From Mycolicibacterium aichiense (GTDB lineage: Bacteria; Actinomycetota; Actinomycetes; Mycobacteriales; Mycobacteriaceae), in the NCBI RefSeq assembly GCF_010726245.1, contig NZ_AP022561.1, forward strand, positions 1,426,001 through 1,490,000: DNA of 64,000 bases, in the 5' to 3' direction. The translations under genes were made by a program, and so were the position numbers. Position 1 is the first letter of the stretch. Each line of letters opens with the position of its first letter. Below are positions 36,647 to 45,005 of this stretch, piece by piece. The notes beneath the pieces were generated by a model. The model had not been told where the DNA came from. It was given only the letters and a program-made list of their open reading frames with translations, and searched no databases.

Positions 36647-37312
36647 ATGGACGCACGACCTGGAAACCGGCCGCTCCGAGCCCTCGGCGCGGTCCTGGCC
36701 CTGCTGGTGTCGCTGCTCGTCGCCGCACCGACCGGAGTCGCGCAGGCGGCGGAGGCGGCACCGGCAGGCGATGCGCTGTCGATCGGCGACCCGGACGCAC
36801 TAGGTCAGATCGACCTTTATGTCGATCCGCTGTGCCCGTTCAGCGGCAAGTTCGTGCGGACTCATGGCGAGCAGATCAGCAAGCGCATCGACAGTGGCGC
36901 GCTGCGCGTCAACGTGCGGTTCGTGAGCTTCCTCGACAAGTACTCGGCCAGCGGCACCTACGATATCCGCGCGATCTACGCCGCGTACGTGGTGGCCGAT
37001 CAATCACGATCGAGCGACGTTGCGTGGCGCTTCATTGAAGCGATCTACGCCAAGGGCACCCAGCCGAAAGAAGGTGGGGACACCGACCTGAGCAACGACC
37101 AGCTGGCTGATATCGCCAACCAGGTCGGCGCGCCTCAACTTGCCCAAGACCTCATTCGAGTCGGTTTGCCCATCGGTTTCGACCCGCACGTGATCGCGAA
37201 CAACAATCTTGATGTCCTACACCAATTTCCTGAGCCAGGAGTTCCGCTCGTTGTCATCAACGGCCAGCCGGTCGACGAGGATTCAGACTGGCTGACTCAG
37301 CTTCCCGGCTGA
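36647..37312 (+). CDS. Secreted DsbA/thioredoxin-fold protein with a single active-site cysteine
   Basis: 221 residues. A signal peptide (LRALGAVLALLVSLLVAAPTGVAQA) precedes a DsbA-like fold: strand IDLYVDPLCPFSGKFV, a helical insertion (SDVAWRFIEAIYAKG ... LADIANQVGAPQLAQDL) and the cis-Pro strand PGVPLVVINGQPV. The expected CxxC is CPFS, leaving only the first cysteine, so a dithiol oxidase cycle is not possible within the monomer; isomerase, mixed-disulfide or non-redox roles remain. It faces away from htpG. A GC-rich hairpin overlaps its stop (37305-37319). Confidence 0.78.
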   Translation: MDARPGNRPLRALGAVLALLVSLLVAAPTGVAQAAEAAPAGDALSIGDPDALGQIDLYVDPLCPFSGKFVRTHGEQISKRIDSGALRVNVRFVSFLDKYSASGTYDIRAIYAAYVVADQSRSSDVAWRFIEAIYAKGTQPKEGGDTDLSNDQLADIANQVGAPQLAQDLIRVGLPIGFDPHVIANNNLDVLHQFPEPGVPLVVINGQPVDEDSDWLTQLPG

Positions 37313-37324
37313 GCCGGGCAGAGG

Positions 37325-37558
37325 CTATAGCTGACCGAGCGGACGGCAGACGTTGGACAGGGCATTCCAGTACTGACCCGGCGCGCAGTTCTCCGCTTGG
37401 CGGGGCGTCTGGCAGGTATTCGTGATCGGGTCCCAAAACTGCCCGTTCACACAGTTCAACGGTTCGGCAGCACTGATGCCCACACTCAGCGGCGCTGCTG
37501 CGGCGATGCAAACACTGGCGACGGCGGCGACCGTCGCGCGACGACGTAGTGGATTCAT
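37325..37558 (-). CDS. Small secreted cysteine-rich protein
   Basis: 77 residues from ATG 37558. The signal peptide (TVAAVASVCIAAAAPLSVGISA) leaves ~45 mature residues built from two similar units, NCVNGQFWDPITNTC and NCAPGQYWNALSNVC, each with two cysteines bracketing an aromatic pair. Two intra-unit disulfides are likely. It resembles small secreted mycobacterial proteins of unknown role; the units also recall minimal carbohydrate-binding folds, but that is speculation. It converges with the thioredoxin-fold gene. Confidence 0.7.
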   Translation of the reverse strand: MNPLRRRATVAAVASVCIAAAAPLSVGISAAEPLNCVNGQFWDPITNTCQTPRQAENCAPGQYWNALSNVCRPLGQL

Positions 37559-37697
37559 GCTCTGATCCTTCCCGGCTGTGCGTGTGTCCAAACCATCGCG
37601 CTGGCCGAAGCCGCTGGCCACGAGTACGTCCTCGACATTACCGACCAATTCCTCACCCGCGGTGGTCAATACGACATTGAGCCCCCCAGGGGGCGAC

Positions 37698-37735
37698 AAA
37701 AATGTCCCCGCGGTGCTGCTTACCGCGGGGACATT
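37698..37735 (-). terminator. Strong intrinsic terminator (minus strand)
   Basis: A perfect 14-bp stem (37722-37735 with 37701-37714) and 7-nt loop, followed on the minus strand by TTTTT. It lies just past the stop of the ferritin-like gene and should end its transcript. Confidence 0.88.
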
Positions 37736-37750
37736 GGATTCGGGGGTCGC

Positions 37751-38713
37751 TCAGTTGATGCCGACGACCTCTTGGGCGATCGCGGCTACTCGGGTCTGAG
37801 CGGCGGACACGACACCGTGACGGTCCTTGTGCGCCTCCTCGTAGGCCAGGATCGCGCGGACGTCGGACGGAGTGGTGAGCTCCTTGATCTCCGCCACCGC
37901 GTCAGAGACGTTCAGCGTGTCGTAGTCGGCGATCGGCAGCTCGGCAACCTCGAGCACACCGGCGGCGGTTCGCATCGAATGCAAAGCATCGGCGGCCTGG
38001 CCCGCACCCTCACGGCGGGTCACTCGCTCCGCTGTGGCCAGCGCTGCATCGCGTGATGCGGACAGTGCCTTGGCGGCGACGTCGCCTGCATGGGCACCGC
38101 GGCTCAACAGCTCGCCGAGCGCCGGGGGAGCCGCACGCACAGTGTCCACCGCGCGATCGACTCCGCGCGCTGACCACTGCATCGGCGCACTCACCATCTT
38201 TACTGCCACGCCAGTGGCGACCTGCACCGGTGTGCGGCGCAGCGCGGCCGGCCCGCCGAGCGCATCTTCAGCCAGCACCGTGGTCAACCACTCGACAGTT
38301 GCCGAATGCGCCGTCATGAGGCGATCGGCCAGCTTCTCGATGTCGGACTTGCCCAACGCGACCGCGAGTGCCTTGATGTAGCGCGACCGGTCGAGCAGTT
38401 GGTGCTCCAGCGCGAGATCGCCCAACAGCGCCTCGCCGAACGGCTGCGCCTGCTCGGTCAGCGCCTTGACCGCGGCGGCAGCACGCCCCAGCAACGGGCC
38501 GACGACATCCGGCAGCCCACCGAGTTCGCGGATCGCAGCCTCGATGGCTTCGGCCCGGTCGCGGCCGTTTTCCGCATTCTGCGTCAGCTCGGTGCGCACA
38601 GCTTCAGTACGGGACTGCGCCACCCGGGTCTCCGCGACCTGGATTTCGGTGTTCGTCAGATCAAGCACAGTGCGCAGTTGGGCCACCAGTGTGGTGGTGT
38701 CGTTGAAAGCCAT
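37751..38713 (-). CDS. Ferritin-like-domain protein
   Basis: 320 residues from ATG 38713 (GAAAGGG nine bases upstream; an ATG at 38743 is less well placed). The N-terminal ~160 residues are helical: TLVAQLRTVLDLTNTEIQVAETR, then AEAIEAAIRELGGLPDVVGPLLGRAAA, FGEALLGDLALEHQLLDRSRYIKAL and IEKLADRLMTAHSATVEWL, the four-helix layout of ferritin-like/DUF892-type proteins. The C-terminal half is Ala-rich with possible amphipathic helices. Metal ligands are not obvious, so iron storage is not claimed. It ends at a strong terminator. Confidence 0.7.
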   Translation of the reverse strand: MAFNDTTTLVAQLRTVLDLTNTEIQVAETRVAQSRTEAVRTELTQNAENGRDRAEAIEAAIRELGGLPDVVGPLLGRAAAAVKALTEQAQPFGEALLGDLALEHQLLDRSRYIKALAVALGKSDIEKLADRLMTAHSATVEWLTTVLAEDALGGPAALRRTPVQVATGVAVKMVSAPMQWSARGVDRAVDTVRAAPPALGELLSRGAHAGDVAAKALSASRDAALATAERVTRREGAGQAADALHSMRTAAGVLEVAELPIADYDTLNVSDAVAEIKELTTPSDVRAILAYEEAHKDRHGVVSAAQTRVAAIAQEVVGIN

Positions 38714-38902
38714 AGAAATTCGCCCTTTCGGCGTTGACGTCATTGTGTTGGCGCGATACGCGCCGCAATTACCGACTACCCCCTGCAGCTCCTGAGTACC
38801 GCCACTGTGACCGGGTCATCAGCGAAACTTTGCTTCTTACAAAGACGTTTGTCTATGTCATAGCCGGGTACGGCTGCTGCAATCGAGCAGGAAAGGGCCG
38901 AT

Positions 38903-39049
38903 ATGACGACCAAATCCAGAGATATTAGTGAATCCGACCTGGGTCCGGACCGGGACAACCGATCGGACATCGTCGATCCCCGCGATACCGATCACCCCGC
39001 CGGCACTGAGCAGGCCGACGAGAATGCCGCCACCGAGTCTCCGAGCTAG
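38903..39049 (+). CDS. Small acidic protein, 48 residues
   Basis: ATG 38903 is preceded by GAAAGGGCCGAT. The product starts MTTKSRDISESDLGPDRDNR and ends ATESPS; it is rich in Asp, Glu and Ser, hydrophilic and probably disordered. Start and ribosome site are good and the composition is protein-like, so I treat it as a real small gene, function unknown. It is divergent from the ferritin-like gene. Confidence 0.55.
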   Translation: MTTKSRDISESDLGPDRDNRSDIVDPRDTDHPAGTEQADENAATESPS

Positions 39050-39656
39050 TCCACCTTGATCGAATCGCTCCGTGAATCAATGTCTGTAGTAAAGAGCGGC
39101 CGTTATGAAACAGGCCTCTAAGTGGCCCGAGAGATCGAAAATCGCTGTAGAACAACAGATTATGGTGAGTAATTCAGCGCGATTAGGCGATCGCCCTATT
39201 CGCAAGTACTGTTAGCGCCGTTGGTACTGAAGCAGTTTGGCATCAACGTACGTCCGGAGCGGTCTTCCCCGATATGCCGTGAGCCTTCGCTCCATACCGG
39301 ACATCATCCAAGCCAAGCAACTCTGCGAGAGCGATCATCGCGTCTCCGCTGGGCATCCGCGTGGCCAATCGCACGATTCCGCGCCGATCGGGCATGGTTC
39401 CTGGTCGTGCTGCTGAGCATCGGCTACATGGTGAGCCGCGGCCTGGCCAAGTCCGGTAGCCGCCACCACAACGACGGCTAATCCCAACAGGTTTCCCGTT
39501 TGACGATTGTCCCCGTCATCGCCGTGTGCGGTGGCGGGGCCAATCGATTTGGTCGCCGATCAAACCCGGTGCCGGTTGACCGTGTATGTCGCCGCAGCCC
39601 GGGTACTACTCGCCTATCACGGCCAGTCCAGCCCTCGTCACCACCCAGGAGAACCC
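39050..39656. other. Intergenic region before katE
   Basis: About 600 bp. The only candidate is a short frame ending at 39481 with a hydrophobic stretch (AWFLVVLLSIGYMVSRG) and a His-rich end; no convincing start was found. The katE promoter should be in the last 150 bp. Confidence 0.4.
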
Positions 39657-41765
39657 ATGCCGCCCCGCCGCAAGCCTGATCAAACCGCCCCCAAGCCGAC
39701 GAGCCCGACCGGCAACACCACCGGTGAAGCGGGTGATCTCGACGCGCGGGCCCAGTCGGGGAAATACCTGACCACTGCGCAAGGCCTGCGACTGCCCGAC
39801 ACCGACCACTCGCTCAAGGCCGGCCCCCGGGGTCCGTCGCTGCTCGAAGACTTCCACTTGCGGGAGAAGATCACCCATTTCGATCATGAGCGCATTCCCG
39901 AGCGCGTCGTGCACGCTCGCGGCGCCGCAGCCCACGGCGTCTTCGAGTCCTATGGCGTCGCCCGATCGGTCACCAAGGCCGGCTTCCTCGGGAGCAAGGG
40001 CAAGAAGACCGACGTGTTCTGTCGCTTCTCGACCGTGTTGGGTTCGCGTGGATCGGCCGACACGGTGCGTGACACCCGCGGCTTCGCGGTCAAGTTCTAC
40101 ACCGACGAGGGCAATTTCGACCTCGTCGGCAACAACATGCCGGTGTTCTTCATCCAGGACGGCATCAAGTTCCCCGACATCATTCACGCGGCAAAACCCC
40201 ACCCGGACCGCGAGATTCCCCAGGCGCAGTCGGCTCACGACACGTTCTGGGACTTCGCGTCGCTGCACACCGAGGCCACCCACCACGTCTTCTGGAACAT
40301 GAGCGATCGCGGCATCCCGCGCTCATTCCGGACCATGGAGGGGTTCGGCGTCCACACCTTCCGCCTGGTCAATCGCAAAGGCGGGACCAGCCTGGTGAAG
40401 TTCCACTGGAAGCCCGTGGCCGGGGTGCACTCACTGGTGTGGGAAGAGGCGCAACTCGCAGCCGGATTCGACCCCGACTTCCACCGCCGCGACATGGCCG
40501 ACGGCATCGAGGCCGGCGCCTACCTGGAGTACGAGCTCGGTATCCAGGTCATGCCCGATGACGGCACCGACAGCTTTGCGGGCATCGACCTGCTCGACCC
40601 GACCAAGCTCGTGCCCGAGGAGATGGTGCCGGTGCAACTCATCGGCAAGATGACCCTCAACCGGAATCCGACGAACTACTTCGCCGAGACCGAACAGGTG
40701 GCTTTCCACACCGGCAACCTCGTGCCCGGTATCGAGCCGACCAACGACCCGCTGATGCAGGCGCGTCTGTTCTCCTACCTCGACACCCAACTGACCCGTC
40801 TAGGTGGACCCAATTTCTCGCAGCTGCCGATCAACCGGCCGCATTGTCCGGTGAACGACATGCTCCGTGATGGCATGCACCAGACGGCAATTCACACCGG
40901 ACAGGCGCCGTACCGCCCCAACAGCATCGACGGCGGAGAGCCTCTGGTCGCCGACGCCGAAGGCGGATACGTGCAGACGCCCCGGCAGGTCGATGGTCCG
41001 ACGGTGCGCGCTGCGCCGGCGTCGTTCGACGACCACTTCAGTCAGGCGGCGATGTTCTACCGCAGCTTGACCTACATCGAGCAGCTGCACATCATCGAGG
41101 CGTTCACCTTCGAACTCGGCAAGTGCTACGAGCAGGCGATCAAAGAGCGGCAGCTCGAGGTGCTGGCCAACGTCGACACCGACCTGTGCAAGCAGGTGGC
41201 GATCGGCCTCGGTCTGCCCGCGCCGAAAGGCACACCGCCGCAAGATGTTGTCGAATCACCGGCGCTATCGCAGGTGATCGACACGCCGGGTCCGATCGAC
41301 GGCCGCAAGATCGCCATCATCGCCGGAGCCGACTCCGACTTGGCCGGTGTCGCCAAGCTGGCGGCAGCGATTCAACGTCTGGGCGCGACCCCGCTGGTGA
41401 CCGCGCCGCTGGGCGGTGTGCTCAAGTCCGGGCGTCGCAGCGTGGTGGTCGAACGAACCTTGCTGACCGCGAGGTCGATCGAGTTCGATGCTGTCGTCGT
41501 CGCCGCCGGAACGAAGCCCGCCCACGACATCAAGCTGGTTCTGTTGCTGCAGGAGGCATTTCGGCACTGCAAGGCGGTGGCGGCCTGGGGTGACGGCGCC
41601 GACGCCCTGACTGCGGCCGGAATCGATCTCGGTTCTGCCGGCGTACTGACCGCCGATTCGGTCGACAGGTCCTTCACGACCGCACTGGGCGAGGCGGTCG
41701 GTCTGCATCGGGTGTGGGAACGCGCCGTCGACGTGATGGCCTCGGCAGTCGCGCCGGTACGGTAA
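39657..41765 (+). CDS. katE: Catalase HPII, large-subunit type
   Basis: 702 residues from ATG 39657 with CAGGAG upstream. The catalytic His is His86 in [13 protein letters not shown], the distal Asn lies in VGNNMPVFF (~159), and the proximal Tyr in [16 protein letters not shown]. The C-terminal ~170 residues form the extra flavodoxin/amidotransferase-like domain of large catalases ([20 protein letters not shown] ... [20 protein letters not shown]). It dismutates hydrogen peroxide with a heme in the cytoplasm, typically in stationary phase. Frame upstream to 39507 lacks a better start. Confidence 0.96.
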   Translation: MPPRRKPDQTAPKPTSPTGNTTGEAGDLDARAQSGKYLTTAQGLRLPDTDHSLKAGPRGPSLLEDFHLREKITHFDHERIPERVVHARGAAAHGVFESYGVARSVTKAGFLGSKGKKTDVFCRFSTVLGSRGSADTVRDTRGFAVKFYTDEGNFDLVGNNMPVFFIQDGIKFPDIIHAAKPHPDREIPQAQSAHDTFWDFASLHTEATHHVFWNMSDRGIPRSFRTMEGFGVHTFRLVNRKGGTSLVKFHWKPVAGVHSLVWEEAQLAAGFDPDFHRRDMADGIEAGAYLEYELGIQVMPDDGTDSFAGIDLLDPTKLVPEEMVPVQLIGKMTLNRNPTNYFAETEQVAFHTGNLVPGIEPTNDPLMQARLFSYLDTQLTRLGGPNFSQLPINRPHCPVNDMLRDGMHQTAIHTGQAPYRPNSIDGGEPLVADAEGGYVQTPRQVDGPTVRAAPASFDDHFSQAAMFYRSLTYIEQLHIIEAFTFELGKCYEQAIKERQLEVLANVDTDLCKQVAIGLGLPAPKGTPPQDVVESPALSQVIDTPGPIDGRKIAIIAGADSDLAGVAKLAAAIQRLGATPLVTAPLGGVLKSGRRSVVVERTLLTARSIEFDAVVVAAGTKPAHDIKLVLLLQEAFRHCKAVAAWGDGADALTAAGIDLGSAGVLTADSVDRSFTTALGEAVGLHRVWERAVDVMASAVAPVR

Positions 41766-41783
41766 CCCGGCGACGGGCGCTGG

Positions 41784-42422
41784 CTACCGCTCACCCGCCA
41801 ACCCGAGCAGCGGCGGTACCAGATACCGCCGCGCGAACGAGCGCAGAGCGTCGTCGTCACCGAGGGCGACGTTCTGCGACGGCGTCAGCACGAACGACAC
41901 GATGACCCGAACGGTCACCTCGGCGACTTCGAGGAGCTCGAGTTGCGTGCGTGTGTCGTCAGGTAGCGCGACGGCGAGCTGATGAGCCAGGAATGACGAT
42001 GCCGTCCGCACGACGCTGTCGCCCTCGGTGGTCAGGAACGGCAACACCGTCTCCGGCTCGGTGGCGAGCAGGCGCTGCAGTAGTGCGTGCCCCCGCATGG
42101 TGTTCAGCGTGAAGACGAATCCCTCGACCAGCTTGTCTTCGGCCTCGTCGTAACCGCCGGCCTCGGCCGCCAACTCGGACAGGAACCGCTCGAGTTCCCG
42201 CAGCAGCACCGCCTCGACGATCGCGTCCTTGTTCGCGAACGTCCGGTACAGCGTCACCCGCGCCAGCCCGGAACGCTTGGTGATGTCTTCCACCGTGGAC
42301 CGCCGAATTCCGAACAGTTCGAACTGCCGCAAAGCCGCGTCCAGGATCTTTTCGGCGTTGCCTTCCACCGTCGGCGACCCGAAACGCTGCACCGCTTTGG
42401 CGAGCAGGCCGCTGTACTTCAT
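41784..42422 (-). CDS. TetR-family regulator of the AurF-type gene
   Basis: 212 residues from ATG 42422. The N-terminal HTH (AEKILDAALRQFELFGIRRS, TVEDITKRSGLARVTLYRTF, ANKDAIVEAVL) is a classic TetR DNA-binding domain; the rest is a helical ligand domain. It is divergent from the diiron oxygenase gene, with a dyad in the 97-bp gap, so it probably represses that gene and itself. The ligand is unknown. Confidence 0.9.
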   Translation of the reverse strand: MKYSGLLAKAVQRFGSPTVEGNAEKILDAALRQFELFGIRRSTVEDITKRSGLARVTLYRTFANKDAIVEAVLLRELERFLSELAAEAGGYDEAEDKLVEGFVFTLNTMRGHALLQRLLATEPETVLPFLTTEGDSVVRTASSFLAHQLAVALPDDTRTQLELLEVAEVTVRVIVSFVLTPSQNVALGDDDALRSFARRYLVPPLLGLAGER

Positions 42423-42454
42423 TGCTGCAGTGTAAGGCCTGCTCACACGCTATT

Positions 42455-42479
42455 GATACAAACAAACCAAGAATGTATC
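42455..42479. promoter_or_regulatory. Candidate TetR operator
   Basis: Inverted arms GATACA (42455-42460) and TGTATC (42474-42479) separated by 13 bp lie in the gap between the divergent TetR and oxygenase genes. Confidence 0.5.
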
Positions 42480-42519
42480 TTCGGTCTCACCGGCTCAACC
42501 GCGATGTAGGAGGCTCGAC

Positions 42520-43425
42520 ATGGCTGCTTCGACCAGGACGGCACCGCCACCGAGTCGAGAGGAGTTCTCCGCCCGGCTGCTCAACGGCTCGGCCCGCAAG
42601 TCCTACGCCCCCGTCGTCGACATCGACTGGGACAGCCCCGTCGTGCCCGACACGTTCTTTCTCCCGCCCCGCATGGTGTCGCTCTACGGCACCCAGATGT
42701 GGCAGGAGATGAGCCGCGAACAGCAGATCGAGCTGTCCCGGCAGGAGTTCATCAACCTGCTCTCGGCCGGCGTGTGGTTCGAGAACATCCTCAACCAGGC
42801 GCTGCTGCGCGGCCTCATGCACGCCGATGTCACCGCAGCGTCCACCCACTACTCGCTCACCGAACTCGGCGACGAGACCCGCCACATGGTCATGTTCGGC
42901 CGGGCCATCGCGGCCGTCCACGGTAAACCGTTCCAGCCCAGCCGGATCCAGCGGATGACCATCAACCTGCTGCCGCTGGTGTTCCAGAAGACCGTGCTGT
43001 GGATCGCCGCGCTGGTAGGGGAGGAGATCTTCGACGCACTGCAGCGGGAGATCCTCGACGATCCGGACATCCAGCCAATTGTCCGCCGGGTCATGCGAAT
43101 TCACGTCACCGAGGAAGCGCGCCACATTCAGTTCGCCCGCGACGGCGCCCGCCGAGACGTCCCGACCATGAAGCGGCGAAACCGCTTCCTGCTCGCCACG
43201 ATCCACGGCGCCGGCGGCCCGTTCTACCGCTACCTGTTCACCAACCGCGCCGTGTACCGCCGTGTCGGGCTCGACGGGCATGAAGGCCGACGGCAGGCCC
43301 GCGCCAATCCGTATTTCCACGACACCACGCGAACCGGATTCGCGCCGCTGGCGGCGTTTCTGGAGGAGATCGGGCTGATGAACCGGATCAGCCGGCGCAT
43401 GTGGACGCGGAGCAACTTCCTGTGA
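42520..43425 (+). CDS. AurF-type diiron oxygenase
   Basis: 301 residues. Carboxylate/histidine pairs typical of p-aminobenzoate N-oxygenase relatives: Glu88 (FENIL), ExxH at 119-122 (DETRHMVMF), Glu168-Glu169 (VGEEIFDAL), His195 and ExxH at 199-202 (EEARHIQF). The fold is all helical. In mycobacteria such proteins are common next to a TetR regulator and are assumed to oxygenate small aromatic or lipid substrates; none is established here. A DUF4873 gene follows with a GTGA overlap. Confidence 0.85.
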   Translation: MAASTRTAPPPSREEFSARLLNGSARKSYAPVVDIDWDSPVVPDTFFLPPRMVSLYGTQMWQEMSREQQIELSRQEFINLLSAGVWFENILNQALLRGLMHADVTAASTHYSLTELGDETRHMVMFGRAIAAVHGKPFQPSRIQRMTINLLPLVFQKTVLWIAALVGEEIFDALQREILDDPDIQPIVRRVMRIHVTEEARHIQFARDGARRDVPTMKRRNRFLLATIHGAGGPFYRYLFTNRAVYRRVGLDGHEGRRQARANPYFHDTTRTGFAPLAAFLEEIGLMNRISRRMWTRSNFL

Positions 43426-43709
43426 CGGCCGACGACAGCGGTATTTTCGACGGCGAGGCCGAACTGGAGGTGGACGGCGTGCGCTGTCCCGTCCGGGTGC
43501 GCCTCGCCGGGCACCTCAACCCGATCGACGGGCGCTACCACTGGCAGGGTCTCGCATACGGCGCTCCCGACGCCGTGACAGCGGGCGCTCCCGCCCAGCT
43601 GGTCATCGGAAGCCGAAGCGTCGCAGTGAAACTCGTCGAGCGAGTCCCGTCCGGTCAACTGATGGTCAGCGGTGTCGGCGCGCCGCCCTACGACCTGCTG
43701 CCGGTCTGA
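43422..43709 (+). CDS. DUF4873 protein
   Basis: 95 residues from GTG 43422, which overlaps the oxygenase TGA. It is beta-rich (GEAELEVDGVRCPVRVRLAGHLNPIDGRYHWQG ... LVERVPSGQLMVSGVG). DUF4873 occurs as a small stand-alone protein or fused to flavin monooxygenases, so an accessory role to the oxygenase is likely. The ATG at 43401 is inside the oxygenase and less likely. Confidence 0.8.
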   Translation: MTADDSGIFDGEAELEVDGVRCPVRVRLAGHLNPIDGRYHWQGLAYGAPDAVTAGAPAQLVIGSRSVAVKLVERVPSGQLMVSGVGAPPYDLLPV

Positions 43710-43718
43710 CAGCCTGCG

Positions 43719-44411
43719 CTAGTCGATGCCGCCGACGCGCAGATGCGCGGTCATCAGCAGTTCGTCGTACACCGACCTGGCAGGCATGGCGCCGTCGTGA
43801 GGCACGCTCTGAAAATCGGTAGTGACCTGTTGAGCGAGGTCGCGCAGCTTCACATTGGTCTCTTGCGAGCGCCAGCGCAGTAGGTCGAAGGCCGCATCGG
43901 CACTGATGCTGTAGACCATCATCAGCATCCCTTTGGCCTGATCGATGGGCGAGCGACGGGCGGCGATGTCCTCGACCTCGTTGCTCACCTGCTCCTGAGC
44001 GCTGCGGAGGTCGCCGGACATGTCGATGTAGAAGCCGTCACTGCCGATGATCTCGCCGGCGTCGTCGCGCAGCTGGTTGCCCACCACGACGACGTGGTGG
44101 ATTCGTCCGTGCTTGTCGCGGATACGGTGTCGGGTGCTGAACGGCTCACGGGTGCGGCGTATGCGCTGCAGCAGCTCGCTCAGTTCGTCGCGGTCGTCCG
44201 GATGCTTGTGGGAGAGCACCAATTCGGTGGTCGGGGTGACGGTGCCGGGCTCGTAGCCATGCATGCGGGCCACCTCGTCGGACCACTCCCAGCGGTCGTC
44301 GGCGAAAAAGTATCTCACCCATCCGATCCGGGACAGGTCGCCGGCTTGGGGCGGACGCGCGTCGCTCCGGCGGCGGGACTCATCCCGTCGATCATCGTGC
44401 CGCCCCGACAT
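43719..44411 (-). CDS. PAS-ANTAR signalling protein
   Basis: 230 residues from ATG 44411. A PAS domain (about 28-130: GWVRYFFADDRWEWSDEVAR, then HKHPDDRDEL, GFYIDMS) precedes an ANTAR domain (DIAARRSPIDQAKGMLMMVYSISADAAFDLLRWRSQETNVKLRDL). ANTAR domains bind paired RNA hairpins to prevent termination, so this is probably a ligand- or stress-sensing antiterminator. No kinase is adjacent. Converges with DUF4873. Confidence 0.88.
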   Translation of the reverse strand: MSGRHDDRRDESRRRSDARPPQAGDLSRIGWVRYFFADDRWEWSDEVARMHGYEPGTVTPTTELVLSHKHPDDRDELSELLQRIRRTREPFSTRHRIRDKHGRIHHVVVVGNQLRDDAGEIIGSDGFYIDMSGDLRSAQEQVSNEVEDIAARRSPIDQAKGMLMMVYSISADAAFDLLRWRSQETNVKLRDLAQQVTTDFQSVPHDGAMPARSVYDELLMTAHLRVGGID

Positions 44412-44678
44412 GTGCACTGCCCCTGATGAAATAAATGTCAAACTCGACCTAGAACTTGTTACTGACCCCCTTGATGATAATTGCCGTGATCGCAGATGGC
44501 GCGCAGTTTTCGCATCGTCCGGACGTCGTCGTGCTTTGGTCATTTTTTGCGCTCATTCGGTGCTGCTACGGATCCCCCGGAGGGCCTGCGCGATATAGCC
44601 GGGTGAACACGCTCGATGCTTGCTTGGTGGTAAGTTGGCCGTTCGGACAGTTTGCTGCACGGGGCGAGGAGGCGGGCC

Positions 44679-45005
44679 ATGGCCGAGCCGCTGAAGGTCG
44701 ATCCGGAGTCGCTGGTCACTTCGGGCGGAGTGTTGGATCAGCATTCGCAGAACGTGTTCGCCACCCACACCCAGGCGGATCAGACCATCGAGTCGTCACT
44801 GTTCAGCTGGGTGGGGCAATCGCAGTCCGCCCTGGCGGCGAAAGCTGCCACCTGGTCCACGGTGACGACGACCCTGACTACGCGCTTGTACGAGCATGCC
44901 GAAGGCCTGCGGGTCAGTGGTATGACGTTCGCTGCGATGGATCAGCGCGACGCCGAGGAACTCGCCGACGTCTATCGGCCGAACGGTCAGGCGCGTGACG
45001 CTTAG
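44679..45005 (+). CDS. EspC/WXG100-like protein (cassette 2)
   Basis: 108 residues from ATG 44679 with GAGGAGG upstream. Helical hairpin with W-x-G in FSWVGQSQSALAAKAATW and second helix LTTRLYEHAEGLRVSGMTF. It starts MAEPLKVDPESLVTSGGVLD, in the style of type VII substrates. It overlaps the DUF1023 gene by 11 bp and is the counterpart of the 30.9 kb gene. Confidence 0.8.
   Translation: MAEPLKVDPESLVTSGGVLDQHSQNVFATHTQADQTIESSLFSWVGQSQSALAAKAATWSTVTTTLTTRLYEHAEGLRVSGMTFAAMDQRDAEELADVYRPNGQARDA

Noticed and set aside
39221..39481. 86-codon ORF with a hydrophobic stretch before katE
   Set aside because: No convincing start or ribosome site; only the last 40 codons look protein-like.
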